A DNA stretch of 6,106 nt, from positions 389,011 to 395,116 of the forward strand of contig JABUUQ010000002.1 of assembly GCA_021443125.1 (NCBI GenBank). Reading direction: 5' to 3'. Below the pieces are notes generated by a model, which worked only from the letters and a program-made list of their open reading frames with translations, ran no database searches and had not been told where the DNA came from. Of the stretch, positions 1 through 6,106 are shown piece by piece. This DNA comes from Bacteroidales bacterium (lineage in GTDB: Bacteria; Bacteroidota; Bacteroidia; Bacteroidales; P3). Every line of letters starts with the position of its first letter. The stretch's first letter is position 1. A program made the translations under genes and the position numbers.

Positions 1-657
1 ATAATAATGTCGGTGCTTTCAATAGGTTCTTCTCTTTTTATGGGCTTTTTGATAGTTTTGTTCACAACATTTTTCTTCCTTAAGGACACTCACATGGTTA
101 TGCGTTTTATCGACAATATCACACCAGACAAATATCTTAACGAAATACACCATATAATCACTAATTCTCGCAAACTTATCTCCAGATATTTTGTCGGCGT
201 GTTTTGTGAGATTATCTGCCTTACGCTTTTGCTTACAATAGGTTTCTATATCTGTGGTTTCAATAATGCTTTGCTTATAGCATCAATTTGTGGTGTTATG
301 GTAATTCTGCCATACATAGGTGTTGTTATAGGAGGTGGCGTTGGACTTATGATTCTTCTCACAGACTATCTTGCATACAACCCAAGCGGAGACGTTCTTT
401 CCATTGTGTTGCAGTTTGTTCTTGTTTTCTCTATCGTAAAGCTTATGGACGACTTTCTTTTGCAACCAATAATATATTCAAAAAGCGTTAAAGCACATCC
501 TTTGGAGGTTTTCCTTGTCATTCTTATGGCAGGCAAGGTAGGAGGCATATTAGGAATGATTTTAGCCATACCTGTATATACTTTTATCAGAATTATAGCA
601 AAAGAATTCTTCTCTAAATGGAAATTTATCAAAGCACTTACAAAGGAAATTGATTGA
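1..657 (+). CDS. AI-2E family transporter, C-terminal part (5' end outside window)
   Basis: This is the C-terminal ~218 codons of a polytopic inner-membrane protein of the AI-2E/PerM/YdiK family. Family members usually have about 340-370 residues, so roughly the first third is missing. The frame is open from base 1, and the ATG at 7 is probably an internal methionine. Hydrophobic segments lie at about codons 4-27, 64-88, 90-120, 131-148 and 168-199. Family hallmarks include FFLKD (codons 25-29), a PYIG turn near codon 104, DDFLLQP near 150-156, and SVKAHPLEVFLVILMAG (162-178) followed by GGILGMILAIP. Some homologues have been linked to autoinducer-2 export or ion antiport, but substrates are mostly unknown and none can be assigned here. 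The stop codon TGA (655-657) shares its last base with the ATG of mutS2, which suggests an operon with coupled translation. Family assignment is firm; function is not. Confidence 0.9.
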   Translation: MIMSVLSIGSSLFMGFLIVLFTTFFFLKDTHMVMRFIDNITPDKYLNEIHHIITNSRKLISRYFVGVFCEIICLTLLLTIGFYICGFNNALLIASICGVMVILPYIGVVIGGGVGLMILLTDYLAYNPSGDVLSIVLQFVLVFSIVKLMDDFLLQPIIYSKSVKAHPLEVFLVILMAGKVGGILGMILAIPVYTFIRIIAKEFFSKWKFIKALTKEID

Positions 658-659
658 TG
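642..659 (+). promoter_or_regulatory. Translation start region of mutS2, coupled to the upstream stop
   Basis: The purine-rich AAAGGAAA at 642-649 lies 7 bases before the ATG at 657-659. The upstream stop TGA (655-657) and this ATG share one A, a typical stop-start overlap for translational reinitiation. An in-frame TTG at 654 is a less likely alternative start. Shine-Dalgarno sequences are little used in Bacteroidetes, so coupling through the overlap is the stronger argument. Confidence 0.55.
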
Positions 660-3083
660 AATACAGAAAAAGCAATAGAGATTAGCGAGATAATAGACAA
701 TATTTCCTCATTGTGTCATTCTGTGGGTGCAAAAGCAATGGCCAAGGAAATATCTTTTCATACCGATTTCGACACAATAGAATATCTTTTGCAACAAGCC
801 TATGAAATGAAATCTTTGCTTTTGGGTATCAAACATTTTCCCGATAGCAACTACATAGATATGACTTCGGTGCTTGCATCTTTGAAAGCCAAAGATTCCT
901 GTATTGCACAAAACGATATGAAAGACTTGTTGCTTTCCTATTCTGCAATAAAAGATATTCTAGTTTTCTTTGCCAATACAGAAGAAAAGGCTTGCCCCGT
1001 ATTGTTATCAATGTGCGACAGTTTTTATTTTAATGAGGATGTGTTGCATGAGGTGTCAAGAATAATAGATGAGGAAGGCGAGATAAAGGATTCTTGCTCT
1101 GCAACCCTTAGACAGATAAGGCAGGAAAAAGCTTCAAAGCTCAAAGAAATGAATCGCCGGATACAGTCTATCATATCCAAGACCAAGCAAGACGGATTTA
1201 CCAACGCGGAAGATGAAATAACAATACGTAACGACAGACTTGTAATACCGGTAAAAGCGTCTTACAAACGGCAAGTCAAAGGCATACTTCATGATACTTC
1301 TCAATCGGGACAAACTTTCTATATTGAGCCCGAAGAGATTGTAGAGATAAATTTCGAACTTAAAGAACTGGTTTTGGAGGAGGAAAGAGAAATTCATCGC
1401 ATCCTTCTTGAGTTTTCAGATTTTGTAAGGGAGAATCTGCAAGATTTGTTGCAAGCATACAACTTTCTTATCCAAATAGATTTTATCAAAGCCAAGGCAT
1501 CCTACGCCATAAAACTTAAAGCAGGCAAGCCTGACTTGTTGAATCATGCTTGTTTGAACTGGTACGATGCTCGTCATCCAATTTTGGAATCTGCATTAAA
1601 GCAAAGAAACAAGACAATAGTGCCTTTGCGTATTGAACTTTCACAACAAAAGCGTATTCTTATAATATCAGGGCCTAATGCAGGTGGAAAATCAGTTTGT
1701 TTGAAGACTGTGGCACTTTTGCAGTACATGTTGCAGTGCGGTTTGCTTATTCCAGTGAAAGAAACTTCGCAAGTAGGCATTTTTGACGAGATTTTCATTT
1801 CCATAGGCGATGAACAAAACATAGAGAACGACCTTAGCACCTATTCTTCTCATCTTCTCAATATGAAAAATCTTTGTGAGAGGGCAGACAAAGACTCTTT
1901 GTTCCTTATAGATGAGTGTGGCACTGGCACAGACCCTTTGCTTGGTGGTGCAATAGCCGAAAGTATTCTGGAATATCTTGATGATATAAAGGCGTGGGGC
2001 GTAGTTACAACACACTATTCCAATCTGAAACATCTTGCCCTTTCTCGAGACACTATTTCCAATGCAGCCATGCTTTTCGATACCGAAAATATGCAGCCAC
2101 TTTTTGCTTTGTCCATAGGTACTCCTGGAAGCAGTTTTGCTTTTGAAATAGCTGAGAAAACAGGACTGGCAAAGCATATAATCGACAATGCAAAAAGCAA
2201 GGTGGGTAAAGATACTATAAGGTTTGAACAGCAATTGCAACAGATTGAAGTCGAGAAACTTTCCTTGAAAAAGGAGAAAAACCGAATGAAAGAGTATGAT
2301 GATATGCTCTATGAAACATTCCAAAAATATAAATCTTTGGAAGAGAAACTTGCTCAAGAAAAGAAAGAGATTTTGAACTCTGCAAGACAGGAGGCAAAGG
2401 AGATTCTATTGTCGGCAAACAAGCAAATAGAGCATGCAATAGAGCAAGTGCATAAGTCGAAAGCGGAGAAAGAAAAAGTGAAACAGCAAAAGCAGGAAAT
2501 AAAACAAAGTTTGGAGAAAATAGAACTTGCTTTGGAGAAAACAAAACAAGGTTCTAATTTGCCGGAAGCAAAACCATTGAAAAAGACCAACTTGAAAATA
2601 CTTGCCACTCCTATTGTTGAAGGTGATTTAGTTATTATGGGTGAGGAAGAAACGGTGATGGAAGTGAGAAAAGTCAATAAAAACAAATTGGAACTTATAA
2701 ACGGCATAATAAGTGTTCGCACCACAACAAACAATGTTAGAAAGATAGACAAACAAAGCTATCTTAAACAACAGAAAACAAATACCAACACATTTACTTC
2801 CAATCCTTTGATGGATAAAATAAACACTTTGCGAACTAATTTCAACCCTCAACTCGATTTGCGTGGAGAGAGAACTGATGAGGCAATAAAAAAAGTGGAG
2901 CAACTTTTGGACACATCGCGTTTGTTGGGTGAATCGCAGATAAAAATCTTGCATGGCAAAGGCGATGGCATACTCAAGGTAATGATAAGGAACTATCTGA
3001 AAACTGTTCCCGAAGTAAAGACATTCTATCCAGAGAAAATCGAGTTTGGAGGTGAGGGTATAACGGTTGTGGAACTGAAATAA
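657..3083 (+). CDS. mutS2: Endonuclease/ATPase MutS2 with C-terminal Smr domain
   Basis: This is a full-length MutS2 (808 residues from the ATG at 657; the family is usually ~780-830). Residues ~1-300 form the MutS core/lever region, without the mismatch-reading domain of MutS1. The ABC-type ATPase follows: Walker A GPNAGGKS at 339-346, DLSTYSSHL at 392-400, Walker B LIDECGTGTDP with D419/E420, and the switch histidine in TTHYS (H453). A long charged coiled coil spans ~516-632 and a KOW-like beta segment ~652-697. The Smr domain runs from ~730 to the end, with LDLRG at 733-737 and HGKGDG at 766-771, the motifs expected of an active Smr fold. Known roles of the family are suppression of homologous recombination through branched-DNA binding and, in Bacillus subtilis, sensing collided ribosomes and splitting them. 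Which role dominates here is not visible. The ATG at 657 is preferred over an in-frame TTG at 654 because it overlaps the upstream stop by one base and follows AAAGGAAA (642-649). Confidence 0.96.
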   Translation: MNTEKAIEISEIIDNISSLCHSVGAKAMAKEISFHTDFDTIEYLLQQAYEMKSLLLGIKHFPDSNYIDMTSVLASLKAKDSCIAQNDMKDLLLSYSAIKDILVFFANTEEKACPVLLSMCDSFYFNEDVLHEVSRIIDEEGEIKDSCSATLRQIRQEKASKLKEMNRRIQSIISKTKQDGFTNAEDEITIRNDRLVIPVKASYKRQVKGILHDTSQSGQTFYIEPEEIVEINFELKELVLEEEREIHRILLEFSDFVRENLQDLLQAYNFLIQIDFIKAKASYAIKLKAGKPDLLNHACLNWYDARHPILESALKQRNKTIVPLRIELSQQKRILIISGPNAGGKSVCLKTVALLQYMLQCGLLIPVKETSQVGIFDEIFISIGDEQNIENDLSTYSSHLLNMKNLCERADKDSLFLIDECGTGTDPLLGGAIAESILEYLDDIKAWGVVTTHYSNLKHLALSRDTISNAAMLFDTENMQPLFALSIGTPGSSFAFEIAEKTGLAKHIIDNAKSKVGKDTIRFEQQLQQIEVEKLSLKKEKNRMKEYDDMLYETFQKYKSLEEKLAQEKKEILNSARQEAKEILLSANKQIEHAIEQVHKSKAEKEKVKQQKQEIKQSLEKIELALEKTKQGSNLPEAKPLKKTNLKILATPIVEGDLVIMGEEETVMEVRKVNKNKLELINGIISVRTTTNNVRKIDKQSYLKQQKTNTNTFTSNPLMDKINTLRTNFNPQLDLRGERTDEAIKKVEQLLDTSRLLGESQIKILHGKGDGILKVMIRNYLKTVPEVKTFYPEKIEFGGEGITVVELK

Positions 3084-3116
3084 GCAAAGAAAATGCTTGT
3101 TGTTACGATTTTTTTT
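3084..3116 (+). terminator. Possible weak terminator or T-run after mutS2
   Basis: Just after the mutS2 stop, AAGCA (3082-3086) can pair with TGCTT (3094-3098) around a 7-base loop. Eight T's follow at 3109-3116, but the stem is only 5 bp and the T-run is ten bases past it, so this is a poor intrinsic terminator. Some read-through from mutS2 into the next gene is possible. The T-tract may instead serve as the AT-rich spacer of the overlapping promoter. Confidence 0.2.
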
Positions 3117-3126
3117 GTTATATTTG
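3097..3126 (+). promoter_or_regulatory. Bacteroidetes-type promoter (-33 TTG, -7 TATATTTG)
   Basis: TATATTTG at 3119-3126 is an exact match to the Bacteroidetes primary-sigma -7 consensus TAnnTTTG. A TTG at 3097-3099 lies 19 bases upstream, within the usual 19-21 base spacing for the -33 element. Transcription would start around 3131-3135, giving a leader of about 55 bases before the ATG at 3188. It lies in the only gap between mutS2 and the secreted-protein gene, so that gene is probably transcribed independently. The start site is inferred from consensus alone. Confidence 0.6.
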
Positions 3127-3160
3127 CAACGCAATTTGAAATGTAGTGTCTTCTACAAAA

Positions 3161-3190
3161 GATAAAAATAGATAAATAACAAATACAATG
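3161..3190 (+). promoter_or_regulatory. A-rich leader without Shine-Dalgarno before the secreted-protein start
   Basis: The ~27 bases before the ATG at 3188 are almost entirely A and T and contain no GGAGG-like sequence. A-rich, unstructured leaders of this kind are the usual initiation context in Bacteroidetes, whose ribosomes sequester the anti-Shine-Dalgarno. This supports both the start choice and the taxonomic reading. The signal peptide begins directly at this ATG, which also fixes the start. Confidence 0.5.
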
Positions 3191-5971
3191 AAAAGTATTA
3201 AAACGATATTTGCATCATTAGCTTTTGTGCTGATAGGTTCTTTGACTAACGCACAAAATTCCTATTCTGGATATAATTTGGACTTTCATGATGGCTATAC
3301 AGGTTGGATTGGTCGTTGTGGAACTGGTTCTGTAACTTCATCGGCTAATAATCCTAATTGGAATTTTACCACTGTACTTCCAAATCCCTCTGTTACACCT
3401 GGTTATTCTCCTGCTTTGTTCGAAATAAACAGCAATACCACAGCAACAGACTCAAGAACAACTTCGCATCCTATTCGTAAAATTCCAGAAGGTTATACTA
3501 ATAGTACAAGAATAAACAATGATAATTCTTCTGATGGCTCTATAGCAGAATTGCAATATACTATGGAGATAGACGAAAGCAATAGTTTGCTGACATTCAA
3601 CTATGCTATTGTTATGGAAGCGCCAGGCCATACAAGATATGAAAACCCTGCCTTTCAAATAGAGGTTATAGAATACAATCAACGCAACAACAACACTCCA
3701 GGAGTGGGAAGAATAGACAATTGTGCAAAGTTTGAGCAGGTAGGTAGCAATAATTTGCCAACGCTTTACCCAGGTGTTTGGTTTTCAGGTAATTCTGGTT
3801 ACGAATCAATAGTATGGTGTGAATGGCAAAAGATAGTTATCAACCTTGTTTCCTATATAGGTGAAAGGGTTACGGTTAGGGTGAGATTGGATGATTGTAC
3901 TTATAGTGCGCATTTTGCTTATGGTTATTTTGTTGCCTCAGCCTCTGAACCTACAATTGATGTTGCAGGTTGTGCAGGAGAAGGAAATATTATTACTTCA
4001 GCAGTGGCACCAGAAGGATTTGCTTCTTATGAATGGTTCAAAATAAATGCAAACTCAACATCTCAGACTGCTATCGCCAATGACTATGCAAGTGCACAGA
4101 TATTAGGCAACGAACAAGAGTTCTTTATTACCGAAGATATGATGAACGGAACAACAACGCAATATTTTGCAGTTAAGCTTGTTTCTCCAACAACACAAGA
4201 CTCTATACCACAGTGTGAGGCATTTATTCGTACAAAGGTAGAGGATATGCGTCCAAATCTTGAAGCAGCAACCTATATTCCTGTAAATCCATTGAACGCA
4301 AGAGATGAGGTTGGTTTCAAATTTTCTCAGGTTATGCCAAGAACAGAAGCTTTCCCTTTGATATGGCAGGCTGTTGCTTTCGGCGATGGAGATTCTGTGG
4401 CGTTTACCAAAAACAATGCTGGCGTTTGGGAGATTGACCCTGCAACACCTTTGACAACAAAGACAAGAATAGTAACTGACAACAACGGTAGCGTGGATAC
4501 AATATACCATGAATATCTTCCAGGCAATTATGACGCAATACGCTATGCACAATCTTCAACTATAGTTGGGGCAGGAGAGACAGCAACCTATTGCGAAAGA
4601 AATAAAACAATACCTGTGTATGTTGCAGAGCGTCCAAGTTTGACAATTGTTGGTGCAGATACAGTTTGTTTTGGAGCAAGAGACACTCTTATTGCATCTT
4701 CTCCAAACAATGCGGCGGATGTTGTTGCAAATTACGTATATAATTGGTACAATAGCATAGACGACACAGCTCAAGCACCAGTTTATATTGGCGAACAATA
4801 CATTATAGACAACATTCAGCAGACAAACACCTATGTATGTAAGGTTGTGGATGCTGTAAACAACTATTTCCGCATTGGATACTTTACTGTAACTATTCAA
4901 GCTTTCCCTGATTTGACTCTTACAGGCGACACCATGCTTTGTTTAGGACAAAACGCAGATATTTCTGCTTCTGATGCAACTGGAAACACTGTCGCTTTGC
5001 AATGGACTTTCCAAGACCCAGCAGGAAACCTTGTAATCACAAACCCTCAAACCAATCCTGTACTTCAATTTACACCAACAAGGGACACAACAGTCTTTTT
5101 GATTGCAAAGACCTCTGCTGGTTGTGTAAATTACGATAGCATACATATTTATGTAACCATTCCAAAAGTAGAATCCAACGTTTCGAAAATATGTCCTGGC
5201 GATGCAGTTGTATTAACTGGCTCAGGACAACATATGGTTGACTATTCATTTGTTGCAACCCCTACCGATGCTTCATTAACTGAGAATGTAAGAAGTGCAA
5301 ACCCTGTAACTGTTTCACCACAAGAAACAACAACCTACACAATGAGTGGTTATGGCGAAAGTGGTTGTCATGCAGATGTTTCAATCGTTGTAACCGTAAT
5401 TCCATATCCTACGGCAACTATTTCATATTCGCCAAGTTATGTGGATACCGACGAACCTGTTTTGGCAATTACCGACGCTTCTCCTTATGGTGCTTCATCT
5501 GTTTGGACTTTCTCTGATGGCGGTACTTCAGATGCAAGAACTCTTAACTACGAATTCCATAATTTGACATCAGACAGCGTAGGTATTCATCTTGTTACTT
5601 ATAACGAATTGGGATGTCAGGATGAGACAAGCGTAAACGTTCCTATTGAGTTGTTTGCAGTATGGTTACCAACAGGTTTTACTCCAAATGGCGACGGAAA
5701 TAACGATTATTTCTTCTTCATTACCAACAATAAACTTGAAGATGTTGTATTTGAAGTCTTTGACCGTTGGGGAACAAAAATGTATTCTTTTGAAGAGAAA
5801 GACTATGGCACATTGGTTGCTGGCGTTGACCCAATCTCTGCATTCGGATGGGATGGAAAATACAACGGCAACTATGTTCAAAACGGCACTTATGTATGGC
5901 GTTTAAGCTATAGAAGAGAAGGCTCTACGCGAGTTTATGACAGACAAGGTGTTATAGCAGTAGTAAAATAA
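3188..5971 (+). CDS. Secreted multidomain Ig/PKD-like protein with type B T9SS sorting domain (gliding motility-associated C-terminal domain)
   Basis: This 927-residue exported protein was probably built as a surface or secreted adhesin-like factor; no enzymatic domain is visible. Residues 1-22 form a Sec signal peptide (KSIK, hydrophobic core, TNA|Q), with Gln predicted as the mature N-terminus, a common pattern in Bacteroidetes. Residues ~28-250 form a beta-rich domain recurrent in Bacteroidetes surface proteins, with AELQYTMEIDESNSLLTFNY (120-139), EAPGH (144-148), DDC (235-237) and HFAYGYF (242-248). Residues ~254-481 are loosely Ig-like. Ig-like modules follow at ~482-573, 574-657 and 658-737, each with a Cys near its start, then a PKD-like module at ~738-820 (WTFSDGG). 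The C-terminal ~105 residues match the type B T9SS signal: TPNGDGNND (832-840), FDRWG (858-862), FGWDG (886-890), NGTYVWRL (899-906). The protein should cross the outer membrane through T9SS. It has its own likely promoter and a strong terminator, so it is probably monocistronic. Its ligand is unknown. Confidence 0.9.
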   Translation: MKSIKTIFASLAFVLIGSLTNAQNSYSGYNLDFHDGYTGWIGRCGTGSVTSSANNPNWNFTTVLPNPSVTPGYSPALFEINSNTTATDSRTTSHPIRKIPEGYTNSTRINNDNSSDGSIAELQYTMEIDESNSLLTFNYAIVMEAPGHTRYENPAFQIEVIEYNQRNNNTPGVGRIDNCAKFEQVGSNNLPTLYPGVWFSGNSGYESIVWCEWQKIVINLVSYIGERVTVRVRLDDCTYSAHFAYGYFVASASEPTIDVAGCAGEGNIITSAVAPEGFASYEWFKINANSTSQTAIANDYASAQILGNEQEFFITEDMMNGTTTQYFAVKLVSPTTQDSIPQCEAFIRTKVEDMRPNLEAATYIPVNPLNARDEVGFKFSQVMPRTEAFPLIWQAVAFGDGDSVAFTKNNAGVWEIDPATPLTTKTRIVTDNNGSVDTIYHEYLPGNYDAIRYAQSSTIVGAGETATYCERNKTIPVYVAERPSLTIVGADTVCFGARDTLIASSPNNAADVVANYVYNWYNSIDDTAQAPVYIGEQYIIDNIQQTNTYVCKVVDAVNNYFRIGYFTVTIQAFPDLTLTGDTMLCLGQNADISASDATGNTVALQWTFQDPAGNLVITNPQTNPVLQFTPTRDTTVFLIAKTSAGCVNYDSIHIYVTIPKVESNVSKICPGDAVVLTGSGQHMVDYSFVATPTDASLTENVRSANPVTVSPQETTTYTMSGYGESGCHADVSIVVTVIPYPTATISYSPSYVDTDEPVLAITDASPYGASSVWTFSDGGTSDARTLNYEFHNLTSDSVGIHLVTYNELGCQDETSVNVPIELFAVWLPTGFTPNGDGNNDYFFFITNNKLEDVVFEVFDRWGTKMYSFEEKDYGTLVAGVDPISAFGWDGKYNGNYVQNGTYVWRLSYRREGSTRVYDRQGVIAVVK

Positions 5972-5985
5972 AAATCTCGCTTAAG

Positions 5986-6033
5986 AAAAATATCTCTTGC
6001 TTTCGTTAAATTAAAAGCAAGAGATATTTTTTT
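5986..6033. terminator. Strong intrinsic terminator, potentially bidirectional
   Basis: The arms at 5986-6003 and 6014-6031 are perfectly complementary over 18 bp, with a 10-base loop (6004-6013). Seven T's (6027-6033) end the + strand hairpin. Five A's at the left base (5986-5990) give a matching U-run on the minus strand, so the element can stop transcription from both sides. It starts 15 bases after the stop of the secreted-protein gene. Confidence 0.9.
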
Positions 6034-6049
6034 ATTCCTTTGTTTTAAT

Positions 6050-6106
6050 TTATTGCTGTCCGGTAAAACTTTTTTGATTGCATAAATTTAGGGCTGACAC
6101 TTCTGA
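6050..6106 (-). CDS. Possible C-terminal end of a convergent minus-strand gene (partial)
   Basis: On the minus strand a frame is open from the window edge (6106) to a TAA stop at 6050-6052. It gives 18 residues ending in NQKSFTGQQ. The bidirectional hairpin next to it is what one expects between convergent genes. Eighteen codons without a stop are weak evidence in AT-rich DNA, and I do not recognise the tail. It could equally be plain intergenic DNA. Confidence 0.2.
   Translation of the reverse strand, partial: SEVSALNLCNQKSFTGQQ

Noticed and set aside
1692..2357. 221-codon open frame on the minus strand inside mutS2
   Set aside because: It lies entirely opposite a convincing, motif-rich mutS2. 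Its translation is rich in Cys, Phe, Ile and Tyr with no domain I recognise, as expected for an antisense shadow.
2354..2752. 132-codon minus-strand open frame rich in Ser, Phe and Cys
   Set aside because: It is opposite the mutS2 coiled coil, where Lys/Glu-rich codons (AAA, GAA, AAG) read as Phe, Ser and Leu on the other strand. This makes a false hydrophobic protein.
2628..3134. 168-codon minus-strand open frame running from the intergenic gap into mutS2
   Set aside because: It covers the conserved Smr domain on the other strand, has a low-complexity basic start, and shows no recognisable domain.
3142..3157. Small hairpin in the predicted leader of the secreted-protein gene as a riboswitch or attenuator
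   Set aside because: The stem is only 5 bp with a 6-base loop, and the leader is ~55 bases and otherwise A-rich. That is too short and simple for a known riboswitch class.
4103..4552. 149-codon minus-strand open frame within the secreted-protein gene
   Set aside because: The translation is Cys/Ile/Tyr-rich with no motif and lies opposite a long well-supported gene.
4631..5650. Ig-like modules as recent tandem DNA repeats
   Set aside because: The modules share only a loose protein pattern. No long matching stretches are seen at the nucleotide level, so they are old, diverged domains rather than recent duplications.
5646..5906. 86-codon + strand frame overlapping the type B sorting domain
   Set aside because: It is an alternative frame of the clearly conserved sorting domain (TPNGDGNND, FDRWG, WDG). 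No frameshift is needed, because the main frame continues to its natural end.
6064..6090. Possible second promoter near the right edge (TAAATTTA at 6083-6090)
   Set aside because: It lacks the final G of TAnnTTTG and has no TTG at the required 19-21 base distance. It also lies within the possible minus-strand gene end.

Overview
The window looks like an ordinary chromosomal segment from a Bacteroidetes (Bacteroidota) bacterium, most likely of the order Bacteroidales. The DNA is AT-rich. The largest gene encodes a secreted protein ending in the 'gliding motility-associated' type B sorting domain of the type IX secretion system, which is essentially confined to this phylum. The best promoter match is the Bacteroidetes-type TAnnTTTG element, and the start codon downstream of it is preceded by an A-rich leader rather than a Shine-Dalgarno sequence. 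I cannot name genus or species.

Layout, all major genes on the + strand: (1) positions 1-657 hold the C-terminal ~218 codons of an AI-2E family (PerM/YdiK-like) membrane transporter whose 5' part lies outside the window. (2) Its stop codon overlaps the start of mutS2 (657-3083), an intact MutS2 ATPase with a coiled coil, a KOW-like segment and a C-terminal Smr domain. These two genes are probably co-transcribed and translationally coupled. (3) A ~100-bp gap carries a likely Bacteroidetes promoter (3097-3126). (4) Positions 3188-5971 hold a 927-residue secreted multidomain protein: signal peptide, N-terminal beta-rich domain typical of Bacteroidetes surface proteins, several Ig/PKD-like modules and a type B T9SS sorting domain. 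(5) A perfect 18-bp hairpin with a T-run (5986-6033) ends this unit. (6) The last ~75 bp may contain the end of a convergent minus-strand gene (stop at 6050-6052), too short to identify.

Functionally there are two unrelated units: a housekeeping pair (transporter plus the MutS2 recombination/ribosome-quality factor) and a monocistronic cell-surface or exported protein. I see no tRNA or rRNA, no CRISPR array and no recognisable insertion sequence. Nothing in the window clearly represents an undescribed system. The least explained parts are the middle of the secreted protein, an extra segment in its sorting domain, and the possible gene end at the right edge.
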